Below, in pieces: positions 35,401 through 47,485 of a stretch of DNA of 64,000 bases. Origin of the DNA: Petrosia ficiformis (taxonomy: Eukaryota; Porifera; Demospongiae; Haplosclerida; Petrosiidae); assembly GCA_947044365.1 (NCBI GenBank), contig OX345636.1:63215123-63279122 (forward strand), given 5' to 3'. Under the pieces are notes generated by a model that did no database searches, had not been told where the DNA came from, and worked only from the letters and a program-made list of their open reading frames with translations. A program made the translations under genes and the position numbers. The first letter of the stretch is position 1. The number at the start of each line of letters is the position of its first letter.

Positions 35401-38400
35401 TATGTATGTATGTATGTATGTATGTATGTATGTATGTATGTATGTATGTATGTATGTATGTATGTATGTATGTATGTATGTATGTATGTATGTATGTATG
35501 TATGTATGTATGTATGTATGTATGTACATTCATGTTTATAGGTAACTATGTATGTATCTACATAATTACATACATGTATGTTCACCTGTGTGCGTATGTA
35601 CATACACATGTATAAATGTATATAAGTACGTACGTAGATACATAATATATATATAATTATATTTATTGATTTATTTACATATTTATGTATGTACATACGT
35701 ACATATGTATGTATGTATGTACATACGTACCTATGTATTTATGTGTGTATGTATGTATGTATGTAATACATACATACATACATACATGTACATACATGCA
35801 TTAATACATACATATATGTATGTATGTATGTACGTATGTACGTATCAGTGTATGTGTGTATGTGTATATGTATGAATCTATGTATGTATGTATGTATCTA
35901 TGTATGTATGTATGTATGTGTACATGTTAGGGATGGGCAATATTTTGATTATCGTGATAATCGTGATTAAAATTTCCTGTGATAATCGTATCGTCTAAAT
36001 ATTCCTATATCGTAGTCACAAAAATATAAATTATTGTGCCATAACTTCAGGTTTTCAGTACTATCACATCTAAAACAGTTTTTCAACATTGTTTACTCAA
36101 CAAATAAAAGGTATCAATTTGATTGTTGAATGAAATCTACATAAATATGTAAGGTAGCCAATAATCGCAATAATCGTGATACTTGCAAAAACAATAATCG
36201 TTCACTCACATTTTCATAATCGCCCATCCCTAGTACATGTACATGTATGTGTATATATATCATATTGTAGTTTATACACACTTATATACTCACTTGAGTT
36301 CATTAGTAAATGTTATCACATTATTGTGTATTGAAACCTAATAAGTGTTCCACACATAAATATATAATTATTATATAAATACATATACTAGTATAATTAT
36401 ACATGTGAAGACACACCTTTATTATTATAATATGATATGATAACATTTAATTACATTCCTTAGAAACTTGATAATATAATGTGTATGTATGTATGTTGTA
36501 TATGTATGTATGTATGTATGTATGAATGTATGTAGTTTGTACGAATGTATGTGTATATGTATGTATGTAAGTAGGTATGCATGTGTGAATGTGCTTAATA
36601 ATTTATGTATGTATGTATGTATTTATGTATGTATGTATGTGTGTATGTATGGATATATGTATGTATGTACGTATCTATGTCTGTATGTATGTATGTGTGT
36701 ATGTATGTACATGTATGTCTGTATGTATGTATGCACGTATGTATATATGTATCTAAGTCTGTATTTTGGTGTGTCTGTATGCATGTCTGTATGCATGTAT
36801 GTATTTATGTATATGTTATGTATATATATATTTATGTATGTATATTCATGTATGTATGTATGTGTGTGCATGTGTCTATTTATATTTATGTATGTATATA
36901 TTTATGTATGTACGTGTATGTATGTATGATTGTGTGTATGTATGTTGCACGAATATATGTGTATGTTTATGTATGTATATATGTATGTATGTATGTATGT
37001 ATGTACATGTGTATGTATGTGCATATGTATATATGTGTGTATGTATGTACACGCACATATGTATTTATTTATGTATGTATTTATATATGTGTATGTATGT
37101 ATGTATGTAATACATACATACATACATACATGTACATACATGCATTAATACATACATACATAAATACACACATACACACATACGTACTATGTACATGTAT
37201 GTGTATATATGTGTATTTATGTATGTATGTACATCCATGTATGTATGTATGTATGTATGTATCAGTGTGTGTGTATGTGTATATGTTTGTATGTATGTAT
37301 GTATGTACAGGTACATTTGTATGTAGGTATACAGTACAAGTATGTATGTATGTACGTGTGTATGTACATACATACAAACATACATGTCATTGTGGCTGTT
37401 AGTTTGTTGATCATTTCTACAGCTTTTGCTATCATGCTAGGCACATACCTATGTACATAAGCACTTAGATATGCATGCATACATGTGTATGTATCTATGT
37501 ACATGTATGCAAGCATGTATGTATGTACGTACATACATACACACATATGTACTTGTATAATACCTGAATACTTAGTATTTCGTTTATGATGTGTTATGTT
37601 ACATGTATGTATGTAGGTGTATATATGTATGTGTGTATGTAATATATGCAAGTGTATATATAGTTATATTCATATACATATATGTATATATAATTAATAT
37701 TTACACACTTACATACTCACTAGAGTTCATTAGTCACATTATTGTGTATTGAAACCTAATAAGTGTTCCACACATAAATATATAATTATTATATAATTAC
37801 ATATACTAGTATATACATGTGAAGACACACCTTTATTATTATAATATGATATGATAACATTTAATTACATTCCTTAGATACTTGATACAATACTAATGAT
37901 GTATAAATGTACATATGTACATATGTTTGTATGTATGTACGTATGTATGTATGCATGTATTTATATGTATGTATGTATGTATGTATGTACATGTATGTTT
38001 GTATGTTATATGTAGGTATGTATGAATGGATATATGTATTTATGTATGTATGTATGTATGTATGTATGTATGTATGTATGTATGTATGTATTTGTATACA
38101 TGTGCATGTATGTGTGTATGTAGGTATGTATATATGTATGTATGTATGTATGATTGTATGTATATATGTATGTATGTATTTGTTCTTATATAAATTAATA
38201 GTGGGAGAAGTACTTATATGTAAACTATGAATCTACTTAAACATTTTATATTCATATGTATGTCCATACTGATATATATAATTATACATGTACTTGTATG
38301 TATATAATATTCAACGACGATTAATGAAATTACTGCTTGAAAGTGTGGTTTAGACAAGCCTACAAGATATATATATCAAGTGTTATATGGTTGTAGATAA

Positions 38401-40536
38401 CACATCTCTAGTACTATACTTTCTGTAATGGATTTATCTTGATATATGTTGATGTACACATACATATGTACATGTATATGCATGTATGTATGAAAACTAT
38501 AAATAAATAATATGTTGTGTACATACAAATACTTGCACATTACTGTATGTAGTTATGTATATAATAATGTATGTATGTATGATACATTTATGTATTATAT
38601 TCATGTATGTACATATGGAAGTATATATATGCACTTGCATAGGTACGTGTGTATGTACATTTGTATGTAAGTACATATGGAAATTCATACCCTCATAAGT
38701 ACGTATGTTCATACTTACATTATAGGTAGGACGTACATACTTATGTATATATATACTTACACAACATACATAGATATAATGTTATGTACATAGATGCATA
38801 GTTATAAACATACCTACATACTGGTATATATATACATTCAGATTGTAATAATTATTATGTTTGATTATTATATTAATATTGTATTATAGTGTATACTAAT
38901 GCTAAATGGTGTGTGGAGAATATATGGAATAGTGAAGAAATGATCACTAATAGAGAATATTTACAAAGGAGAATGACAGAGATACAGAGAGAGGAAGAAG
39001 TGCTCATGAGAGATAGAAGTGTCCCACGGGTATTATTACCAAATCGAGATCAGGTTGAAGATTTGGCTCGCCTCAGAGATGAAAACTTCACCTTAGCTCG
39101 ACAGCTAGAAGAATCACGACAGCAAATAACAGATATTCAAAAACAATCAAACAGCAGCTTAAAAGAGAACCAGCGAATTCTTCAAGATGTTATAGAGCAG
39201 CACCAGCAAGAAATAAAACAATATAATACCAGACTACAGGAGACTCAATCCCAACTACGAGAATCAGATACCAGACTACAGGAGACTCAATCCCAACTAC
39301 GAGAATCAGATACCAGACTACAGGAGATGCAATCCCAACTACGAGAATCAGATACCAGACTACAAGAGACACAATCCCAACTACAGGAGACACAGTCCCG
39401 GTTACAACAAGCTTTTACTGGAACACAGGAAATGCAACACCAAATACAGGTTATAATAATTATATTTTTTGATATAATTATATTCCAACTTTTCAGTTGT
39501 TCTCCATCTGATATACACTATTCTTACTGGATTAATAATTAACTAGGTTTAGCTCCAACTATTATGAATAGAAAATGTGTCATTTTCAATTATAATAATC
39601 ATTAATCAAATGTAATTTGATTGTGTATTATACATCATATAATAGGAGCTGAATCAACATGTTGAGGATACTAATCAACAATACCAGCAACTTCAAGAAA
39701 CAACTCAAAGGAAAGAAGATATCATTCGGAGACAACAGGAAGAAAATCAACGTCTTCGTACTCAGCTTGAGAATCCTCACTGGGTCATAGAGAGGGATGA
39801 GGTACAAATGACGCAAGAGATTCTAGGAACAGGAGGATGGGGTGAAGTGAAGGTCGGTATATTCAGAGGTATTAAAGTAGCTGTGAAAAGTCTCCATCAA
39901 ATGATTCTCTCACAATACAATCTTGACCTCTTCTCTAGAGAGATGGATATAGCATCTCGTGTACGTCATCCTAACCTCCTTCAATTCATAGGAGCTACTA
40001 GGGTGGGTAATCCCATGGTATTGACTGAACTCATGCCTACCAGTCTTCGAAAGAAACTAGAGGAGACACCCCTAACCAGATCTCAGATTCTCACTATTAG
40101 CTGTGGTGTGGCATCAGCACTCAATTATCTTCACCTCTGGAAACCACAACCAATTCTTCATCGTGATGTGAGCAGTGCTAATGTCCTCTTGGAACCATCA
40201 GGTAATGGACGATGGAAGGGGAAACTCTCTGATTATGGATCAGCTAATCTACTTCACAAAACACATACAGTAGCTCCTGGTAGTGTTGCTTATGCTGCTC
40301 CTGAGGCTCAATCTCCTCATCTCCATTCTCCTGCAATGGATGTCTTCAGTTTTGGTGTCCTCATTGTAGAAATGGTTACTCGTCGTTTCCCATCTGGCGT
40401 CTCATTAGAAAGAGAGGAACAAATACAAAGTGTCCAATGGCCATCCCTTAAACAATTAGCTGAACGTTGTACAATTAATAATCCAGAGTTACGTCCCACA
40501 ATAGAACAAGTACTACAAGATATTAATAAAATGTAA
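32401..40536 (+). CDS. Kelch / coiled-coil / TKL-type protein kinase
   Basis: Seven coding exons with consistent phases: 32401-32410, 32607-33146, 33204-33379, 34145-34345, 34604-34766, 38890-39449 and 39646-40536. They give 846 residues. Residues 1 to about 363 hold six Kelch-like repeats with Gly-Gly pairs (CWGGG, YFGGN, LSGGM, IFGGF, TIGGL, INGGY), enough for one beta-propeller. Residues 364-600 are Gln/Glu-rich coiled coil with several 14-residue copies of QSQLRESDTRLQET. The kinase domain starts near 608. It has the Gly loop (GTGGWGEV, 611-618), Lys 631 in VAVK, Asp 724 in HRDVSSANVLL, Asp 746 in a DYG motif where DFG is usual, and APE at 768-770. HRDVSSAN is typical of the tyrosine-kinase-like group. 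The core residues are present, so activity is plausible. The propeller probably binds a partner and the coil dimerises the protein. The stop overlaps an AATAAA-like signal. The final coordinates are well supported; the substrate is unknown. Confidence 0.88.
34767..38889 (+). other. Large intron with TATG/CATA tetranucleotide repeats
   Basis: This 4.1-kb intron separates the Kelch exons from the coiled-coil exon. Donor and acceptor phases agree. TATG-type microsatellites fill much of it (35090-35920, 36480-37520, 37900-38180). A perfect run covers about 35330-35524. A block near 36335-36480 recurs at 37740-37890 and, diverged, at 54335-54465. Open frames rich in Met-Tyr-Val-Cys come from the microsatellite and are not genes. 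Confidence 0.85.
35928..36232. mobile_element. hAT-type MITE with 8-bp target duplication
   Basis: The ends TAGGGATGGGCAATA and its near-inverted copy (TAATCGCCCATCCCTA) flank 305 bp of non-coding sequence with repeated ATAATCG motifs. The 8-bp duplication GTACATGT lies at 35920-35927 and 36233-36240. An 8-bp duplication and TAGGG-type ends are standard for hAT elements. It sits in the large intron of the kinase gene. Confidence 0.85.
39229..39405 (+). repeat. In-frame 42-bp tandem repeat in coiled-coil exon
   Basis: Three to four copies of a 42-bp unit (beginning ACCAGACTACAGGAGACTCA) encode a 14-residue coiled-coil repeat. Fourteen residues is two heptads, so gains or losses keep both the frame and the coil register. 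Confidence 0.85.
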
Positions 40537-41218
40537 CTTGTATTGGTATATAGTTATAATTATATAGTTTTCTGCTGTGTGAATTGAATATACTAGTCAT
40601 TATAATTATTATAATGTTATTTGTTCAGTATTCATGTCTTGTATTGGATCTGTGTCTTTTATTTGAAGATTTGCAACATACGGTTATATACATATTGGGA
40701 GTAACCAGTCCTGTACATAGGGGGGTGATGGGGGGGGGGGGGGGGTGACATGTCACCCCCCTTTTGAGTTTGTAATTAATCACGCCATTCCAATGATATT
40801 CATTGTTTCCCATTACATGGGCGGATAGAATGCGGGCGGAGACTTTCATTATTAACCCTTTACCGACTATAATAATTGAAATAAGCGTTTTCGTTATTAA
40901 TCTAAATTTAATTAGGAAATATTGTGTGGCTCGAGCCTTAATATCCAGAAAGGTGTGGTTTTAGTCACACAATGGTATATATAATTATTTGACTTTGACA
41001 CTTATAATGGTAGAAAAGAACAGAGAATTTAGTTATTTGTCATCAAGTGATCCCTGCGATGATGCTAACATACACGGGATTGTCTTCCCTGTCGTTCACT
41101 CTTATCTAGATCTCGCTGTTTCTGTTCTCTACCTCTTAATTTCTCTTCTAACTTGGCCTCTTCTATAGCTCCCGCAATTTGCTTTTTTTTCTCAGTATAG
41201 CTAGGTGTCGAAGGCTAT
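40537..41218. other. 3' flank of the kinase gene
   Basis: No exon is supported. It contains a G run at about 40728-40745 followed by a self-complementary TGACATGTCA, and AT-rich sequence up to the next satellite block. Confidence 0.45.
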
Positions 41219-41840
41219 ACTATCAGTAGTGCTGTATTCAGTATTACTAGTAGTACTATCAGTAGTGCTGTATTCAGTATTACTAGTAGTACTATCAGTA
41301 GTGCTGTATTCAGTATTACTAGTAGTACTATCAGTAGTGCTGTATTCATTATTACTAGTAGTACTATCAGTAGTGCAGTATTCAGTATTACTAGTATATA
41401 GTACTATCACTAGGGCTGTATTCAGTATTACTAATAGTACTATTAGTAGTGCTGTATTCAGTATTACTAGTAGTACTATCAGTAGTGCTGTATTCAGTAC
41501 TACTAGTAGTACTATCAGTAGTGCTGTATTTAGTATTACTAGTAGTACTATCAGTAGTTCTGTATTCAGTATTACTAGTAGTACTATCAGTAGTGCTGTA
41601 TTCAGTATTACTAGTAGTACTATTAGTAGTGCTGTATTCAGTATTACTAGTAGTACTATCAGTAGTTCTGTATTCAGTATTACGAGTAGTACTATCAGTA
41701 GTGCTGTACTCAGTATTACTAGTAGTACTATCAGTAGTGCTGTATTCAGTATTACTAGTAGTACTATCAGTAGTGCTGTACTCAGTATTACTAGTAGTAC
41801 TATCAGTAGTGCTGTATTCAGTATTACTAGTATATAGTAC
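41219..41840. repeat. 36-bp satellite block S6
   Basis: About 17 units, close to the consensus. Variants with CTAGTATATAGTACTATCAC occur near 41390 and 41830, so the end of the block looks like an internal junction repeated twice. Confidence 0.95.
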
Positions 41841-42055
41841 TATCACTAGAGTGGAAGCCATATATACCAAATAAATCAACTTATAAATATATTTTAAAAT
41901 TTTGTTATATTACAGCATTTGGATTCCTCGGGCTACACCCTCATGATCTATTACCACAGTGTATAACATATAGATAGTACTGCTTTGAGAGTTAGATCAC
42001 TCTGACTCTCAACCCTTCAATTATAATGCATTTATTTCATATATTTAATGTACAG

Positions 42056-43022
42056 ATCAGAAAGAGAGATGCAGACATGTTTGGTTCTGATGATCTTCCT
42101 ATCCCTCCATCCTGTCTTATCACTGTGTTTGCTGTACAAGCAGAAGATACTGAAGAACATCTCAGTTATGCTGTGTCATTAAAAGGAGTTGACAGTGATG
42201 CTAAAAAAATTTACATTGATCGATTTCTGGAGAAAGGTACAACATACACATGTACATGTGTTATCAAAATTATTATTATTGTCATTCACACAGAAACAGT
42301 AAGCAGTAATGAATTTGATGCTGGCCATAGTGCTATCAAGCCTGATGCTAATCCAGGTAAACTTGTAATATTAGGTATTACATATTACCACTAACTATTG
42401 AATCCAGCGTGTTGTTTGACTTTATCTAATTGCATGTTTATAATGTACAAAGCAAACATTATAAATAATGACTGACTGAGCGTGTCAAAAGTGGTCTTAC
42501 TTCATTTGATCTATTTCTAAAATTAATTCTTAAGATCAATTAACTGCTTGATCTTATGCTGTTATCTAGTTGAGCAACAATGATAGTTATACTCAATGGA
42601 ATTTAATTAATTAATCAAACTTTACAGAATGGGAGGTACATGGTGTTCTAATATAAACAGTAGCAGGTGAAGGAATCCTATAAACTGATACAACATTATA
42701 TGTAGTCTTATGACATATAAACAATGCATTATTAAATAACAACAATCTAATAGTATATAAACTAATGTTGTGGTATACTGTATATGTACACTAAAGCCAT
42801 AAAACAACAACCAGTAAAGTGAAGCCAAACAAAAATAGTAAGACAGCTGAAAATGAACATTTGAACTAAACGAGACCAGTTCCCTATGCACGGCAGCTAA
42901 AATGATCACTTATAAAGATCCTTTTGGACAATAAAGAATTGCAATTATTTTATAATGAAAATATATACTCAACAACTAATACTAAACAGCAAATGCAGAT
43001 TTTAAAATCTAAATAATTATAT

Positions 43023-43100
<78 letters not shown>

Positions 43101-43682
43101 ATATATATATATCCCGATACGGCGAAACATCAAAGTAAACCACAGGTTTATAAATCAGATATAGAATCTTGTGGTCAGATATAAAACCAGTATTTGTGAC
43201 TACCATGGTTAAATCGACTTACCTTTTACATGATTGAGATGTATAATATCATTCTACAGCTAATTAAATACTCTGCTAGGCAAGACAAAAAATCAATTCT
43301 GAATATTCTATATAATAACCTGACTCAAGCTGATCCTCATCAACTAGTAGAGTGTATTAAACGAGTATTTGATCAAAACTATTCTTCTCTTGGTAGTCTA
43401 TTTGAAGATTCAATAGATATTATAGCAAGTGAAATGTTACAAGCTGGTCTAATATCTCGTCATGTTGCTAAGAAACCAACATTTCATTTGTTAATTAACG
43501 ACTTCACTTCAGGAATGGTTTTTATGAGAAAAGCTGATACAATTATAAATCATATTATTAAATTCTTAAGAGTACTATTAGAAATGCAAGGTCCATTTGT
43601 ATTTGCTGCTGAACATCTTAAAGAAGATATTCATGATATTATTAATAGTAGACTAGGTATTGAGTTAAATATTAATGTATAA
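42056..43682 (+). CDS. Partial gene A', family with conserved C-terminal helical region
   Basis: Supported exons are 42056-42236 (phase 0 to 1), 42294-42356 (phase 1 to 1) and 43285-43682 (phase 1 to stop). The first encodes KRDADMFGSDDLPIPPSCLI and a Leu/Asp-rich continuation; the last encodes ADPHQLVECIKRVFDQNYSS, a helical stretch, and GPFVFAAEHLKEDIHDIINS before a short tail. The same blocks occur in genes B and C. I do not recognise the domains. The first part looks beta-rich and the last looks helical. Upstream exons of the type seen in B (RFTFLDPVDGYIEL) are not found between here and the kinase gene, so A' is 5'-incomplete. The acceptor of the last exon (GGCAAG|AC) lies in sequence related to the MITE at 2661-3088. 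It may be a pseudogene or an unusual short gene. Confidence 0.5.
42357..43284. other. Intron-like region with TA microsatellite and MITE fragment
   Basis: A TA repeat covers about 43019-43112. The part at 43195-43310 resembles 2920-3050, inside the MITE listed at 2661-3088. No exon is seen. Confidence 0.55.
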
Positions 43683-46600
43683 TAATACAACATGTATTAA
43701 CTATTAGTATTGTATAGTGTGTTATTATGTGTGATTAGTAAAATATAAAGTTTCAGTTGTGAAGTGATTTGTCATTATAATTAACAGAATTTGAGAAAGC
43801 TGTTAGAAAACTAGTACCTTGAGTAAAGCCTACTATAATTTTTGCAATATATTATATATAATTGCGATTTTTTTGCCATTCTTAAGCTGTCCACCCCAAA
43901 TCAATTAGGAACCCAACTTGTGTTGATTACATTCTTGTGGTTATTAAATTAAGTCCCATCACTAGTACTGTGCTAGAAACAACAACTGTTGCTTTACATT
44001 AATTATTATTGAAGATAAATGAATATTTATAACATGCTTGTATAATTATTATTATTATTATTATTATGCATAATAACTATAATAATCATTATTATGTATA
44101 CTTATTATAAAATGACAAATATGACATCACTAATGTTGAAGATGTACTGGAAGATGAAAATATAGTAAACATTTGGAAGATGAGAAACTGGACTGATGAG
44201 TATGATTTCTATGAACCTGTATAAGACGGAGGATAGTGGTGAAGAGCTTTGTTATAGTGTATTATATTATTATCATTATGACGTTATTATATCACATATA
44301 TATATATATAAGTGTGCTTACCTTCATTTGTTCCTGATGTGTAACTAAATATTAAAACTTCTGAAAGAGCAACAAAGTATCAAACAAACATCAGCAATTG
44401 AAAGGTCAGTCCTCAACAGTGAAGTCAACAGTCAACTGCTTCACTAAAATATACTATGACTAGAACCATTCAGATGTTTACTGACAAAATGGATGTCGTC
44501 TGCAGTTGTCTCATTCGCTGTTATGACTGTTTCTCCACAATCATCGAAAAGGTCAAAAACGGTCAGCAATTTCAGCAAACATATTACTACTGCAACGATC
44601 CAGAAACTTCTCTGCGTTACTGGATGATGTAGAAATGTTCTTTACTTGTGCCTTTGCCTTTCTCTGTTGGGGAATAGTCAAGAATAGCTCAGAAACAAAA
44701 GAGAACCAAAAACATCTGACCTTTATAATTGAAATTATTAAAAATGTGTGGGCGATAGAAGTTTATTCAAGGTTTCCACATGCATAAGTATGGCCACAAT
44801 ACAATAGTACACTCATATGTGTGGGTGGTGCGCTTAATATTTGATATTTTCAGGTCTATATAACTCTGATAATGTATAAGATTTTAGATTCAAACTTACT
44901 TTGCTGGAAAGAAGAGTTGTTAGCAAAGCCATTGATGTAAAATTTATGCTTCGCTATCAGTAGGAAAAGAGCAAGGCGAGTGCTAGTAGTTATGCGGGCA
45001 ACGCCCACCACTTTGCTTTTTAAGTAGCATCTGACTTGTACTGTATAACTAATATATACAATGACACTAATTTATATAATGCACTTACATGTATTATATT
45101 GCATTCATATATATGCTACACATGTTTATGAGGTGTTGAGTAAGTATATACAACATGACAAGGATGGACTCTATTGAGTCTTTGTTTATCCTCATCACAT
45201 CATATAAACACTCATCAGAAGACAATAAAGTACTTGGGTTCTAGTTTTTCTCCGCTACATTCTTATAAATAGAATAATATTGTGGAGCTAGTTTCGTCCG
45301 TCCTTAACAGAGCAAGAAGAGATGTCATAAAGTAGTCTTATAGTATACATGCACAGGGACTGTTGGTGGGTTCTGTTCAACAAACATTCTTTCCAGTCAT
45401 ACCAACAACTCTGTCTTTAAAAAAAGTTCTTTGAGAGAAGTGTATCTAGTTCTGAAAATTTAACCAAAAAAAAACCAAGAAATTAGAAAATTATTTAAAT
45501 GATTGTAGTCTATATTTAATTCACAACAGGACATTATGAAAGCAGTTATATACATAGTTATATAAAAGCTTATATGTGGTTGCTAGGGACATTTCATGTC
45601 AGAATAATTACCTAGTTATATAAAGGCTTATATGTGGTTGCTAGGAACATTTCATCTCAGAATAATTACCTAGTTATATAAAGGCTTATATGTGGTTGCT
45701 AGGTACATTTCATGTTAGAATATAGTAATATTATTAGCTAGTTATATAGAGGCTTATATGTGGTTGCTAGGCTAATTTCATGTTAGAATATAATGATATA
45801 ATTAGAGGCTTATATGTGGTTGCTAGGGACATTCCATGTTAGAATATAGTGATATAATTACCTAGTTATATAGAGGCTTATATGTGGTTGTTAGGGACAT
45901 TTCATGTTAGAATATAGTAATATAATTACCTAGTTATATAGAGGCTTATATGTGGTTGCTAGGGACATTTCATGTCAGAATAATTACCTAGTTATATAGA
46001 GGCTTATATGTGGTTGCTAGGAACATTTCATCTCAGAATAATTACCTAGTTATATAAAGGCTTATATGTGGTTGCTAGGTACATTTCATGTTAGAATATA
46101 GTAATATTATTAGCTAGTTATATAGAGGCTTATATGTGGTTGCTAGGCTAATTTCATGTTAGAATATAATGATATAATTAGAGGCTTATATGTGGTTGCT
46201 AGGGACATTCCATGTTAGAATATAGTGATATAATTACCTAGTTATATAGAGGCTTATATGTGGTTGCTAGGGACATTTCATGTTAGAATATAGTGATATA
46301 ATTACCTAGTTATATAGAGGCTTATATGGGGTTGCTAGGGACATTTCATGCTAGAATATAGTGATATAATTACGTAATTATATAGAGGCTTATATGTGGT
46401 TGCTAGGGACATTTCATGTTAGAATATAGTGATATAATTACGTAGTTATATAGAGGCTTATATGTGGTTACGAGGGACATTTCATGTTAGAATATAGTGA
46501 TATAATTACGTAGTTATATAGAGGCTTATATGTGGTTGCTAGGGACATTTCATGTTAGAATATAGTGATATAATTACGTAGTTATATAGAGGCTTATATG

Positions 46601-47485
46601 TGGTTGCTAGGGACATTTCATGTTAGAATATAGTGATATAATTACCTAGTTATATAGAGGCTTATATGTGGTTACGAGGGACATTTCATGTTAGAATATA
46701 GTGATATAATTACGTAGTTATATAGAGGCTTATATGTGGTTGCTAGGGACATTTCATGTTAGAATATAGTGATATAATTACGTAGTTATATAGAGGCTTA
46801 TATGTGGTTACGAGGGACATTTCATGTTAGAATATAGTGATATAATTACGTAGTTATATAGAGGCTTATATGTGGTTGCTAGGGACATTTCATGTTAGAA
46901 TATAGTGATATAATTACGTAGTTATATAGAGGCTTATATGTGGTTACGAGGGACATTTCATGTTAGAATATAGTGATATAATTACGTAGTTATATAGAGG
47001 CTTATATGTGGTTGCTAGGGACATTTCATGTTAGAATATAGTGATATAATTATAGTTATATAGAGGCTTATATGTGGTTGCTAGGGAAATTTCATGTTAG
47101 GATATAGTTAACTAAAACTTCCCAGTATTGGCCAATTTTCATTATAGTTATTGCAGTTAGACATGTAATTTAGTTATACATGTAGTTTAGTTAACTAACA
47201 GTTAATAAAAGGGATTTTAGTTTTAGTTATATATAACTAAAACAGCACTAATGTGGATATGTATTGTACATACACATGTGTGTGCATTTTTAATATCAAA
47301 TAAGTTGGACTGACTTGATTACTCATGACTGGTCTGATAGATACAGTACGACGTGTCTCATTGAATAAGATGGAGGTGGTCTCATACCTACAAAATCAGA
47401 GAACAATGTATGTAATAGTCACTATAGTAAACTTATGTTTTATTAATTATATAAGAGTTAGAATATCATGATGATACTATTTAAC
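43317..47485. repeat. Segmental duplication, copy 1
   Basis: From the last exon of A' onward this interval is collinear with 58508-62668. Shared landmarks are the C-terminal exon, the 3' flank, TTTCTCCACAATCATCGAAA, the 68-bp minisatellite and the sequence after it (GGTCTGATAGATACAG against GGTCTGATGGATACAG). Differences are a 643-bp MITE present only in the other copy and different minisatellite copy numbers. I see no further gene in 43683-45530. Confidence 0.85.
45545..47100. repeat. 68-bp minisatellite, copy 1
   Basis: About 23 tandem units, each containing GAGGCTTATATGTGGTTGCT and GGGACATTTCATGTTAGAAT. The first units form a block of about 370 bp that is itself repeated (45590-45960 and 45960-46330). 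An alternating GCTAGGGAC / TACGAGGGAC variant between 46440 and 46960 shows a two-unit period. Confidence 0.9.

Noticed and set aside
34941..38230. Open frames of Met-Tyr-Val-Cys or His-Thr-Tyr-Ile repeats
   Set aside because: They are translations of TATG/CATA microsatellites inside an intron of the kinase gene.
40728..40765. Poly-G run with TGACATGTCA palindrome as a possible regulatory site
   Set aside because: The symmetry can arise from the G/C runs on either side, and nothing links it to a promoter.
45545..47100. 68-bp repeats as a possible RNA gene cluster
   Set aside because: No tRNA-like, snRNA-like or promoter motif was seen. The pattern fits a minisatellite with nested duplication.
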